NCBI GenBank assembly: GCA_044351045.1
Contig: JBILGM010000031.1
Coordinates: forward strand, 1-36,143
Direction: 5' to 3'
DNA length: 36,143 nt
DNA from: UBA6136 sp044351045
Lineage (GTDB): Bacteria; Pseudomonadota; Gammaproteobacteria; Methylococcales; Methylococcaceae
Part shown: positions 26,157-34,440 of the stretch, piece by piece
How the letters are laid out: each line of letters starts with the position of its first letter
Position numbering within the stretch: position 1 is the stretch's first letter
Notes under the pieces: generated by a model
What the model was told of the DNA's origin: nothing
Database searches by the model: none
What the model saw: only the letters and a program-made list of their open reading frames with translations
Position numbers and translations under genes: made by a program

Positions 26157-26252
26157 CGTCTATAGCGATTCTAGCGTAGGGCTATTGGTAGGCTCTATTG
26201 ATTAACTTAAAAATCTCCACATGATTGTTCCGTGCTCTATAAATAGCTGTTT

Positions 26253-27668
26253 TTATTGCCTGGATCTTGTGATTTCATAGACGGTGGTGGTGTTGGAAAC
26301 CTCGTTTGAAATTCCCAGGTACTGTCGCCCTTTGGATGAGTAGGTTACCAGTCCTTCAGGAGAGATATCGCCCTCCGTCACGATCATGTCAATAAAGCTG
26401 ACTGATCGCGGGTCGGTAATGTCAAAGACGGCCACCGCAGCGATCTTCGTGCGTTCCAGACCAATAAAGGCATAAACCTTACCCCAGCGTTTGAGAAGAG
26501 TGACTCCCTCAGGCTCCACTCCCTTGTCATCGCTTCGTTTATCATCATAAATGCCCCGTGCAATCGCTTCTGCATCCAGCATGCTGCCGCTGTCGTAAAG
26601 GAGTCTTCCATTCTCATCTCAGATGGAAAATGACCGACCACCAAAGGTAACGAGCTGGTCACCGGATGGGGAGTCAGGAAGAGAAACATTGAGTCTTTTC
26701 AAATCCGAAGGGGAGTCATTGATTTTGGCGGCTCTAACCTTGTCACCATCATCCTCCCGCGTGTCGCCCTCGTTGGCCATGACAATGTAGGTTTTGCCCT
26801 TATGCTGATAATTTGCCAAGGCATCTGGCTGGTAAAGTCCCTTTACTTTGCTGGCGCGCAAAATGCTTACGGGTTTCTCCTTTGGGTCTTCATCATTTGG
26901 ATCAATGAAGTTGTTACTACCAAAGCCGTTATCAGCTAGGCTGAAATCCTTGAGGCCCAAATCAATCACCTTGGTGAATTGTTGGGTGATGAGATCAAGA
27001 ACTGCCATGGCATTGGCTTCCTGTAGCGCCACATAGGCTAGGGTGCCTCTTGGGTTGACTGTTATGTACTCCGGTTCAAAATCCATACCGGCCGAGAGGC
27101 GTGGGCTGCCAATGAGCTTGGCTTGCTTGAATGTGGGACTGGCAATGACTCTGCGGCGCCTCATGTCGATGATACTGACGGTACCGGCTGGGTCCGTCAA
27201 CAGATCGTAGGGTTCATCGGCTATCAAATTGGGTGTCCCCTCATTGGCGACGAGCAGTTTCTCTCCGTTTGGGGTAAACGTCAGCATGTCCGGCAGGCTT
27301 CCGACCGGAATTCCCCGGTTGATGGGCATTCGGGTTCTTGTGTCATATAGAAGGACCATGCCGGCGTTACGGCGGTCAACCATAGACTCAACGGCAAATG
27401 CAGCAATGTGTCCGCGGATGGCAACACTGTTGACATTCCCATACGGGGTCACATCGATATGTTCAATCAGGACACCTGTATCGGCGTTGAGAACGTCAAC
27501 GCCCACCACTCCTGCAACCCAGAGGGTCCGTGTGATGCCATCGAAGGCGGGAATTTCTGACACCTGTCCTTTGGTGGTATGGGTATGAGTCCATTTCTTT
27601 GTGAAAGACAGACTGTCTTGCGTCACTGCGTAACTGGTATAGGCAGGAGGCTTGCTGCAAGAAAGCAT
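26253..27668 (-). pseudogene. Choice-of-anchor I family (secreted phosphatase/phytase-like) gene broken by in-frame TGA
   Basis: Two open parts lie in one frame: codons 1-349 (27668-26622) and codons 351-471 (26618-26256), split only by TGA at 26621-26619. The text around the stop reads GRSFSI-stop-DENGRLLYDSGS; family members have Trp here (SIWD), so a TGG to TGA change explains the break. The first part has repeated beta-propeller-like segments (VSIIDMRRRRVIASP, YVALQEANAMAVLDL) and an acidic metal-like segment IDPNDEDPKEKP. The second ends RSRQ. There is no signal peptide after the ATG, although relatives are exported, so the N-terminus may also be eroded. GAGG lies 8 bases before the ATG. 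A tandem Pho-box promoter precedes it. Relatives are sometimes labelled alkaline phosphatase; I could not verify activity. Confidence 0.8.
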
Positions 27669-27733
27669 GCTATTTTCCTCATTAGAAGAACCTCGAGGGA
27701 TTGATGGAATTTGATGTAACGATTACTCAATCC

Positions 27734-27789
27734 ATCCTATTCGCGTATTATGACGATATGATGACGAATATGCTAACTGTTTATTACAG
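27734..27789 (-). promoter_or_regulatory. Tandem Pho-box promoter for the choice-of-anchor I gene
   Basis: On the minus strand four 7-mers occur at exact 11-bp steps: CTGTAAT (27789-27783), AGTTAGC (27778-27772), TCGTCAT (27767-27761) and TCGTCAT (27756-27750), each followed by an AT-rich 4-base spacer. The known PhoB box is CTGTCAT, 4 bases, CTGTCAT. After the last repeat come 10 bases and then TAGGAT (27739-27734), a -10-like hexamer at the spacing used in PhoB-activated promoters, where the box replaces the -35. Transcription would start about 60 bases before the ATG at 27668. Confidence 0.65.
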
Positions 27790-28223
27790 TCATGGCTCGT
27801 CTGCTCTGTTGTCAATCCGACATGACGCTGAAGCGAAGGGGGGCTGTAAAAAATTTTGTGTAGATCGCCTCGAAAACAGGTTTTATAAAATATCAGTGCT
27901 GACGGCATCGCATCTAAAGCTATTATATTTAGCCGACTGAGCCTGATTAACAATTGAGGCACCATATTTTAACTATCTTCATCCCAAGCCAAAAGGTCTG
28001 GCGATAATATTTATGCGCACGCCATGATGGATGGAAACCAATTGAAACGTGGTGAAAGATGTTTAGAAGGTAAGCGCTACCTCAAGTCAGAAACTCTCGC
28101 AAACGGTCCTATGGCCCCGGACCAGCATGGGCATCAGGCGTCTACCAGATAAAAGGCCCAAGCCTGGTTGAGGGTCATGGGCATCTGATGATCGACATGT
28201 CGCGGTCATCTTTACGAGCGATG
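27790..28223. other. AT-rich gene-poor stretch between two divergent Pho promoters
   Basis: About 430 bp with no credible gene. Three weak stems can be drawn (28105-28123, 28144-28168, 28187-28210), but there is no clear RNA family. Together with the flanking Pho boxes this looks like a divergent regulatory gap. Confidence 0.35.
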
Positions 28224-28257
28224 CTGTCATCAAGGCGTCATAATTAGGTCTTAGCAT
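28224..28257 (+). promoter_or_regulatory. Pho-box promoter upstream of the lipid-remodelling operon
   Basis: CTGTCAT (28224-28230), spacer CAAG, then GCGTCAT (28235-28241). The first half matches the PhoB consensus in all 7 bases, and the second in its last 5. Ten bases later is TAGCAT (28252-28257), a 4-of-6 match to the -10 hexamer at PhoB-promoter spacing. The predicted start near 28264 would transcribe the three-gene operon beginning at 28551, through a hairpin in the leader. Confidence 0.65.
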
Positions 28258-28292
28258 TCAACCCCGAAGTGTCTTCAAATGTCTCTTCCTCT

Positions 28293-28319
28293 GCCCGCTC
28301 AACCGGCGGGCCTTTTTTT
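28293..28319 (+). terminator. Intrinsic terminator or attenuator in the leader of the operon
   Basis: GCCCGC (28293-28298) pairs with GCGGGC (28306-28311), followed by C and seven T. It reads as a plus-strand Rho-independent terminator, yet the only plus-strand promoter I can place upstream is the Pho-box promoter about 30 bases earlier. No gene ends here. It may therefore act as an attenuator, or end a very short RNA. Confidence 0.6.
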
Positions 28320-28550
28320 CACTCTGCGACCTATGGACTCGGTTATCTGGAACATTCTGGTTCACCACCCTGAAGATGAGTGGCTGGATCGTTGTCGATC
28401 GGCATTGCCCCTGGTCTCCGATAGCGAGATCATCACAATGATTCAACCGTATTTCTACGACGATGTAGAGCTTCTGGTTAAAGACTGATGCCGGCAGTGT
28501 GGGAACATTCCTGAGCGCAGTTAATTCTTGGTTCTGATCAGCCAAACAAC

Positions 28551-29339
28551 ATGACGCCGAATCACTACCGCAGTATTTTCATCTCTGACCTCCACATTGG
28601 TTCTACCCAGTGTCAGGCTGATGTGCTGCTCGATTTCCTTAAGTACAATGAGAGTGAGCTTCTCTATCTGGTCGGTGACATCATCGACTTTTGGGCTCTC
28701 TCTAAGAAGGTGTATTGGCCGCGTGAGCATAACACCATCATCCAGAAGGTTCTTCGCAAGGCTCGCCATGGTACCCGAGTCATCTATGTGCCAGGCAACC
28801 ACGACGAAAATGTTCGGGAATATGACGAATTTGTGTTTGGTGACATCGTGGTCAGAAACTCGATCATCCACGAAACCAGCGACGGCAGACGGCTGTTGGT
28901 CGTTCATGGTGATGAATATGACACCATCGCAAAATATCACCGATGGATCGCCAAGCTGGGCAGCAAGGGCTACGATTTTCTGCTTGAACTCAATCGTTTG
29001 TTACGAAATCTGCGTCGCGTGTTTGGCATCCAGTCCCATTTCTCGCTGGCCGCTTTCATCAAATACAAGGTCAAGAATGCCGTCCAGTTTATCTCCGATT
29101 ATGAGGAAAGCATCGTTGCTACTTTGGCAGATGAAGGGCTGGATGGGGTCATCTGTGGGCATATCCACCATGCCGAAATCAAGGATATGGGAGGCTTTAT
29201 TTATCTCAATACCGGTGATTTCGTTGAGACCTGTTCGGCTATCGTCGAGCATCATGATGGTCGCCTGGAACTGATTCGTTGGCAGAAACTTGATCCGGTA
29301 CCTGACCTGTCGCCTGTATTGGTGGGTGACCTATCTTGA
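28551..29339 (+). CDS. Metallophosphoesterase, PlcP-like (annotated in relatives as UDP-2,3-diacylglucosamine diphosphatase)
   Basis: A 262-residue calcineurin-like phosphoesterase. Metal ligands are visible in ISDLHIGS (Asp13, His15), VGDIID (Asp43), GNHDE (Asn83, His84), VVHGDEYD and GHIHH. The true LpxH of lipid A synthesis has GNRDF and IADLHL; this protein instead has GNHDE and the segment VYWPREHNTIIQKVLRKAR, as in the LpxH-related group that includes the phospholipase C PlcP, which splits phospholipids to diacylglycerol under phosphate starvation. It is the first gene of a tight operon with lplT (4-base overlap) and a diacylglycerol-type glycosyltransferase, behind a Pho-box promoter, which favours the PlcP role. 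LpxH-like activity is not excluded. The ribosome-binding site is weak. Confidence 0.85.
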   Translation: MTPNHYRSIFISDLHIGSTQCQADVLLDFLKYNESELLYLVGDIIDFWALSKKVYWPREHNTIIQKVLRKARHGTRVIYVPGNHDENVREYDEFVFGDIVVRNSIIHETSDGRRLLVVHGDEYDTIAKYHRWIAKLGSKGYDFLLELNRLLRNLRRVFGIQSHFSLAAFIKYKVKNAVQFISDYEESIVATLADEGLDGVICGHIHHAEIKDMGGFIYLNTGDFVETCSAIVEHHDGRLELIRWQKLDPVPDLSPVLVGDLS

Positions 29340-30559
29340 ACCGTGGGTTTCCAATTATTCTGATGGCTCAGTTCTTCTCTTCGTTGGGAGATAACGCGTT
29401 GCTATTTGCCGCGATTGCCCTGCTGAAGTCTCTCGACGCCCCGGCTTGGCAGATACCAGTCCTGCAGCAGTTTTTTGTTGTTGCTTTCATTTTGCTTGCT
29501 CCGTTTGTCGGTGCCTTTGCTGATGCGCTGCCCAAAGGACAAGTCATGTTCATCAGTAACTCGCTGAAGATAGTGGGCTGCCTGGCCATGTTGCTGGGCC
29601 TGCATCCGCTGCTTGCATACGGTGTGGTCGGCGTCGGTGCCGCGCTTTATTCGCCGGCCAAATACGGGATTCTTACCGAATGTCTGCCGGCAAACCGGCT
29701 GGTTTGGGCCAACAGCTGGATGGAGGGGCTAACAGTCGCGGCGGTTATTCTGGGAGCGATCGTCGGAGGACTGTTGGTCGGCGATCATCTTGATCTGATG
29801 CATCAACTGCCGATTGGTTTGGAATCCCTCCTCGGGGTCAGTGCCAAAGCCAAGGCAGCCATCCTGGTTTTGCTTCTGATGTATTTAATTGCGGCGGTGT
29901 TCAATGTCTTCATTCCAAAACTGCCGGTAGAACATAAGCTGGATGCGCGCAGTTTATTTTCTCTCATCCGGGATTTTCGCCTAAGTTTTTGTGCTTTATG
30001 GAGGGATCCATTAGGCCAGATATCCCTGGCGGTTACCTCTCTGTTCTGGGGTGCAGGAACAGTTCTCCGCTTCATCATCCTCGCCTGGGCTGCGGATGCC
30101 TTAGGTATGGATATGGAGCGGGGCACTCAGTTGACTGCGCTGGTCGCTGTAGGGTTGGCACTGGGTTCTGTATTGGCTGCCCGTTTCGCTACCCTTGAAC
30201 ATGCGGTCAAGGTCTTGCCACTTGGTATTGTTATGGGGGGTGTCGTGATGTCGATGGTGTGGGTCCATCAATTGTGGCTGGCTGTGCTTATGCTGATTTT
30301 GATAGGCATGCTGGCCGGCAGCTTTGTGATTCCCATGAATGCCTTACTTCAGCATCGCGGTCATCAATTGATGGGTTCGGGTCATTCGATCGCAGTGCAG
30401 AACTGTAATGAAAACCTCTCGATTCTGCTAATGCTGGGGGCCTACTCCATGATGGTGAAGATGCAACTCAACAGTCATGTGATTGTGTTGCTGTTTGGAG
30501 GCTTCATCGCGTTGACTATGGCTGTCCTCAACAGAAAGCACGGTCATGATCAGGATTGA
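29336..30559 (+). CDS. lplT: Lysophospholipid transporter LplT (MFS)
   Basis: A 407-residue inner-membrane protein with about 11-12 hydrophobic helices. The N-terminal part matches E. coli LplT closely in pattern: LMAQFFSSLGDNALLFA, LLAPFVGAFADALPKGQVM and GAALYSPAKYGIL. LplT flips lysophospholipids from the outer to the inner leaflet of the inner membrane for re-acylation. In E. coli it pairs with the acyltransferase Aas, which is not here; the partners are a phosphoesterase and a glycosyltransferase. The start is TTG at 29336 in a TTGA overlap with the previous stop, implying translational coupling. Confidence 0.93.
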   Translation: MNRGFPIILMAQFFSSLGDNALLFAAIALLKSLDAPAWQIPVLQQFFVVAFILLAPFVGAFADALPKGQVMFISNSLKIVGCLAMLLGLHPLLAYGVVGVGAALYSPAKYGILTECLPANRLVWANSWMEGLTVAAVILGAIVGGLLVGDHLDLMHQLPIGLESLLGVSAKAKAAILVLLLMYLIAAVFNVFIPKLPVEHKLDARSLFSLIRDFRLSFCALWRDPLGQISLAVTSLFWGAGTVLRFIILAWAADALGMDMERGTQLTALVAVGLALGSVLAARFATLEHAVKVLPLGIVMGGVVMSMVWVHQLWLAVLMLILIGMLAGSFVIPMNALLQHRGHQLMGSGHSIAVQNCNENLSILLMLGAYSMMVKMQLNSHVIVLLFGGFIALTMAVLNRKHGHDQD

Positions 30560-30583
30560 TCGGCTAAAGGGTTAATTGTCGGC

Positions 30584-31834
30584 ATGGTCAGATACGCGCT
30601 CTCGCGCATGTCACGAAAGCGGGCGGCTCGGGCGACGGCTCGCGTGCCGTCGGCTGATGGTTGCCGTGTTCTGATCATGTCGGTATCCGCAGGAGCCGGC
30701 CATATTAAGGCGGCTAACGCCCTGGAAAAGACATTTTTGGAAGATCCACGGGTAAGCCAAGTCATCCACCAGGATGCTCTGGTCTATACCAATAAGCTGT
30801 TTCGCGATTTCTATTCCAAGTTTTATCAGTCTCTGGTCAGGTCTGCCCCGAACTTTCTTGGCTGGTGGTACAAGTCAAGTGATGAACCATGGCGCACCGA
30901 CAGCATGAGGCACATGATTGATCGGCTAAATACCCGGCCTTTGGTACGTTTTGTCCGCGAGTTTGATCCTCATATCACGGTTTGCACTCATTTCATGCCT
31001 GCCGGCATTATTTCCCACTTGATAGCGGCGGGGCGACTCGATGCCCGATTGTCGATCGTAGTAACCGATTTCAATTTTCATGCCATGTGGTTGTCACGCG
31101 CCTTTCAACGGTATTTCGTGGCGATGAACGAGACCAAAGCCTCTCTCGAATCGTTGGGACTACCCTCCGATCGGGTAACAGTATCGGGCATTCCGATTGA
31201 TCCAGTCTTCTCCGTGCCTATTGATCGCCTAAACGAATGTCGGCGTCTGGCGCTGGAACCGACTCGGCCGATAGTCCTGCTCTCAGCCGGCGCTGCCGGT
31301 TCTGGTCCCGCGGAATTCATGGTTCAACAGCTTATGATGCTCGACGACCGGATCCAGGTCGTGATTGTTTGCGGTCACAACCTTGACCTTAGAAATAGAA
31401 TTGACGCGATAGTGCAGGCCAATCCCCGCTTCCGTGTATTGGGCTATACGGATGCTATGTCGACTCTGATGCAATTGGCTGACTTGCTTATCGGCAAGCC
31501 AGGCGGAATGACTTCCGCTGAGGCATTGGCTGCCGGTTTGCCAATGTGCATCGTCAATCCAATTCCTGGGCAGGAGGAACGTAATAGTGACCATCTGCTT
31601 GAGGAGGGGGTCGCCATCAAATGCAACGATTTGGGTGCGCTGGCCTACAAGGTCGGGCAACTTTTGGACCGTCCAGACCGATTGGCCAATATGCGTGCCA
31701 ACGCCTCAAGGCTTGCCAGACCCTTTGCAGCAAGGACCGTAGTGAATACACTCCTTGACGAAAGCCACAACATACCACCGCTGGCACTCACCCGGCATCA
31801 GCGGTTGAAGATGTCTATTGCCCGCCGTAGCTAG
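30584..31834 (+). CDS. Glycosyltransferase of MGDG-synthase/GT28 type (diacylglycerol glycosyltransferase-like)
   Basis: A 416-residue GT-B enzyme. The N-terminal MGDG-synthase motif SVSAGAGHIKAANAL is at residues 33-47, where the glycine loop and His40 lie near the acceptor site. The middle has THFMPAGIISHLI and VVTDFNFHAMWL. The C-terminal donor-binding motif is GKPGGMTSAEALAAGLP, typical of GT28 enzymes using UDP-sugars. Related enzymes add glucose or galactose to diacylglycerol; MurG and DgdA-type acceptors are less likely. It is the last gene of the operon, 24 bp after lplT. A basic N-terminal stretch (RKRAARATAR) suits peripheral membrane binding. The ribosome-binding site is weak; ATG at 30608 is an alternative start. 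Confidence 0.88.
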   Translation: MVRYALSRMSRKRAARATARVPSADGCRVLIMSVSAGAGHIKAANALEKTFLEDPRVSQVIHQDALVYTNKLFRDFYSKFYQSLVRSAPNFLGWWYKSSDEPWRTDSMRHMIDRLNTRPLVRFVREFDPHITVCTHFMPAGIISHLIAAGRLDARLSIVVTDFNFHAMWLSRAFQRYFVAMNETKASLESLGLPSDRVTVSGIPIDPVFSVPIDRLNECRRLALEPTRPIVLLSAGAAGSGPAEFMVQQLMMLDDRIQVVIVCGHNLDLRNRIDAIVQANPRFRVLGYTDAMSTLMQLADLLIGKPGGMTSAEALAAGLPMCIVNPIPGQEERNSDHLLEEGVAIKCNDLGALAYKVGQLLDRPDRLANMRANASRLARPFAARTVVNTLLDESHNIPPLALTRHQRLKMSIARRS

Positions 31835-32026
31835 GGAAGGATTGTATCGTCCAATGTCATTGATACCTCGATTCACCTTATCCGGTAGATACGTGAACTG
31901 GATTCGATCGCCGTGGCCCTATGGGCTTACAAAAAGCTGTTTCTTGAGAGCTTATGGCAGGCCTCTACTCAGCGCCGTCGAAGGATATGAACGGATGATT
32001 TCGTGGTTCGCCATAGCGAATGTTGC

Positions 32027-32821
32027 TTAATCTTTGCCACTCTCGGAGGATTGAAGGGTCATCAAAAGTAGGGATTGCGCCAAAAGTGCGGGGTCGTCGG
32101 GACTATCATCTTTTAATGCCACACCTCCCAATCCGAGCCGAAACCCCTTGAGTATCAGATAGCAAATTTTGTCAGCGGCAGTCCGATAAGCTAATCCATC
32201 TGGCTCACGAATGTTGGATAGACAGTTACGTTGAGCATCGGTATTTTTCCGAGCAGGTGTCAGGGTGATGTAAGCTCCAAGGCTATCCGCAGCAGAGAGT
32301 CCCGGACGTTCCCCTATCAGGATGAGACTCGCCCGTGTTCTCAATGCCACGCCAATCTCATCAGATAAAGCAACCCGCCCATTAGGTACGACTAATATGG
32401 GGGTTGCATTTATCCCCAAACTTTTAAACGACGGCATCAATTCGTTGAGGAAGGGAAGGGCATGTCTTTCCACGGACGTGGTTGAAAGCCCATTTGAGAC
32501 AATCAACGCAAGATCATGTCCGCCGGGTTCGTTTTCCATGAGCGTCGCGAGGCTTTCGGGCTTGAGGCACCGACCGAGATCCGGGCGTTGAAGGTAAAGG
32601 GTTCGCGTTTCAGCCTGCGTCTCAAGATGGATAGCGGACGCTGCTTGTTGTTGCACTGCGATGACGAAGCTTTCGTAATCCCAATCCTTCCATACGGCAT
32701 CTCGGGATTCCGCATGGGCGAGTTGAAACTCCAGGTGAGATTGGGTGCGCACTGCCGAGCCAGCGCTTCCGAGCGCGATGCGAGCCTGTGTAAAGGCGCG
32801 AAGTGAATTCCAGGAATCCAT
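32027..32821 (-). CDS. eutC: Ethanolamine ammonia-lyase small subunit
   Basis: Small subunit of the adenosylcobalamin enzyme that splits ethanolamine to acetaldehyde and ammonia. The 264-residue protein contains family segments such as LALIVSNGLSTTSVERH, LILIGERPGLSAADSLGAYI and the C-terminal YRTAADKICYLILK. It is shorter than E. coli EutC (about 295) mainly at the N-terminus, as in non-microcompartment forms. The ATG at 32821 overlaps the eutB TGA by one base; TTG at 32824 is an alternative. No Eut shell, EutA or aldehyde dehydrogenase genes are next to it. Confidence 0.95.
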   Translation of the reverse strand: MDSWNSLRAFTQARIALGSAGSAVRTQSHLEFQLAHAESRDAVWKDWDYESFVIAVQQQAASAIHLETQAETRTLYLQRPDLGRCLKPESLATLMENEPGGHDLALIVSNGLSTTSVERHALPFLNELMPSFKSLGINATPILVVPNGRVALSDEIGVALRTRASLILIGERPGLSAADSLGAYITLTPARKNTDAQRNCLSNIREPDGLAYRTAADKICYLILKGFRLGLGGVALKDDSPDDPALLAQSLLLMTLQSSESGKD

Positions 32822-34215
32822 CAATAACCACTCCCGACCCGATGTGAAAAATACTGGATGAGCCTATTTTGTGCAGGGCTGATTGTCAGTCTTCGGTTAT
32901 TTTCAAAAAGACCCATAGTCTCAAGCCAGGCTTCAAACTCGGGTGCGGGCCTTTTGCCCAGTGTTTCCCGCAGGTACAGAGCATCATGAAAAGAAGTGCT
33001 TTGGTAGGCCAGCATGATATCGTCGGAACCTGGAATGCCCATGAAGTAGTTGCAACCGGCAACCCCCAAAAGGGTCAAGAGATTGTCCATATCGTTCTGA
33101 TCTGCCTCGGCGTGATTGGTATAGCAGACATCACAACCCATTGGCAGGCCAAGGAGTTTGCCGCAGAAATGATCCTCAAGACCGGCTCGAATGATTTGTT
33201 TTGCGTCATAAAGGTATTCAGGGCCAATGAAGCCGACGACGGTATTCACCAGGAGGGGGGAGAACTCACGGGCAACACCATAGGCCCTTGCTTCAAGTGT
33301 TTGCGCATCGACATCGTGATGTGCATTGGCAGAAAGCGCGCTGCCCTGACCGGTTTCAAAATACATCAGATTATTGCCCAGTGACCCTCGACGGAGAGAT
33401 TCTCCCATGCATCGCGCTTCGCCCAGCAGGTTTAAATCGATTCCAAAGCTGCGATTGGCTGCTTCAGTCCCGGCGATGGACTGAAACACGAGATCGACAG
33501 GGTAGCCCTTCTCCATGAGTTCCATGGTTGCTGTTACGTGAGAAAGGACACAAGATTGTGTAGGTATGAAATAGCGATCAATCAAGTCCGCTACCAGATG
33601 AATGAGGCGACCCAAGTTGCCAATATGATCCGTTGCCGGATTTATGCCAATCACAGCATCACCGCTGCCATACAACAGCCCATCAAGAATTGATGCGGCT
33701 ATGCCCTTAGCATCATCCGTAGGGTGATTGGGTTGAAGACGGGTAGAAAGCCGGCCTTCAAGTCCAAGGGTATTTCTAAATTGAGTCACAACACGGCAGC
33801 GTCTGGCAACGGATATGAGATCCTGATTGCGCATGATCTTGCTGACGGCAGCGGCCATCTCCGGAGTTATGCCAGTAGCAATGTCGGCAGGGTTGCCGGG
33901 GTGGGAAAGCAACCACTCACGAAATTCACCTACCGACAAATGGCTTATTGGACCGAACAACCCTTGATCATGTCGCGTCAGGATGAGACGGCTAACCTCA
34001 TCTGATTCTGGGGCAATGAGAGGTTCCTCTATAAATCGCTGCAGGGGTACTTCGGACAGACATAGTTGAGCCAATGCACGTTCAACCTCTGATGCGGCGG
34101 CAATGCCAGCCAATTCATCGGCTGAGCGTTTCGGGCTTGCCTTCGCCAACAGGTCCTTGAGGTCTCGAAATTGATGATGGTGTCCTTTGTGACGGATGGC
34201 GTAGCCGTGTGGCAT
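32821..34215 (-). CDS. eutB: Ethanolamine ammonia-lyase large subunit
   Basis: Catalytic, cobalamin-binding subunit, 464 residues as in E. coli (about 453). Family segments include SVARRCRVVTQFRNTLG, DGLLYGSGDAVIGINPATD, QSIAGTEAANRSFGIDL, FETGQGSALSANAH and CDVCYTNHAEADQNDMDN, which line the substrate and cofactor pocket. It is cotranscribed with eutC. The 225-bp upstream gap, shared with a divergent Usp-like gene, contains degenerate Pho-like repeats. With only eutBC, the likely use is nitrogen or carbon recovery from ethanolamine, which could come from phosphatidylethanolamine turnover. Confidence 0.96.
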   Translation of the reverse strand: MPHGYAIRHKGHHHQFRDLKDLLAKASPKRSADELAGIAAASEVERALAQLCLSEVPLQRFIEEPLIAPESDEVSRLILTRHDQGLFGPISHLSVGEFREWLLSHPGNPADIATGITPEMAAAVSKIMRNQDLISVARRCRVVTQFRNTLGLEGRLSTRLQPNHPTDDAKGIAASILDGLLYGSGDAVIGINPATDHIGNLGRLIHLVADLIDRYFIPTQSCVLSHVTATMELMEKGYPVDLVFQSIAGTEAANRSFGIDLNLLGEARCMGESLRRGSLGNNLMYFETGQGSALSANAHHDVDAQTLEARAYGVAREFSPLLVNTVVGFIGPEYLYDAKQIIRAGLEDHFCGKLLGLPMGCDVCYTNHAEADQNDMDNLLTLLGVAGCNYFMGIPGSDDIMLAYQSTSFHDALYLRETLGKRPAPEFEAWLETMGLFENNRRLTISPAQNRLIQYFSHRVGSGY

Positions 34216-34253
34216 GGCGCTTTTTTCCCTTTCGTTGAGATGAAAACAATCCT

Positions 34254-34282
34254 AACTCAAATATGTGACAACACTGCGAGAG
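34254..34282 (-). promoter_or_regulatory. Weak Pho-like repeats upstream of eutB
   Basis: On the minus strand CTCTCGC (34282-34276), TTGTCAC (34271-34265) and TTGAGTT (34260-34254) occur at 11-bp steps, with ATAT between the last two. Only the middle 7-mer is a good half site. No convincing -10 follows. Confidence 0.25.
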
Positions 34283-34379
34283 TTTCAGAATGACGTATTG
34301 GAATTCACGGAGGTCCAGACCGGTAATCAATGGTGAACCCGCGCGGCAATAAATGCATGTTCCCGCAATGTTCATTGAG

Positions 34380-34413
34380 CCGTCACTAAATTGAAATTCT
34401 TAACCCGTAAACT
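34380..34413 (+). promoter_or_regulatory. Candidate Pho-box promoter for the usp-pit pair
   Basis: CCGTCAC (34380-34386), spacer TAAA, TTGAAAT (34391-34397), then 10 bases and TAAACT (34408-34413). The first half is a fair match to the PhoB half site and the second a poor one, but the 7-4-7-10 geometry equals that of the two stronger Pho promoters. A further partial half site, TGTTCAT, lies one 11-bp step upstream (34369-34375). Confidence 0.35.
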
Positions 34414-34440
34414 GAGAAGACTGATAGGAGAGAATCACGA

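Noticed and set aside
26619..26621. Selenocysteine or recoded TGA
   Set aside because: The family residue is Trp, not Cys, and other genes here use TGA as a normal stop.
27701..27940. 79-residue plus-strand frame
   Set aside because: It covers the tandem Pho boxes, has no ribosome-binding site and no protein-like pattern.
28020..28220. Structured RNA or riboswitch suggested by three short stems
   Set aside because: Stems are only 5 bp or so, no known riboswitch core is seen, and the Pho promoter lies downstream of them.
28279..28488. 69-residue plus-strand frame (or 51 residues from ATG 28333) before the PlcP-like gene
   Set aside because: No ribosome-binding site at either start, and the longer form runs through a terminator hairpin. 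Kept only as a possible leader in the attenuator finding.
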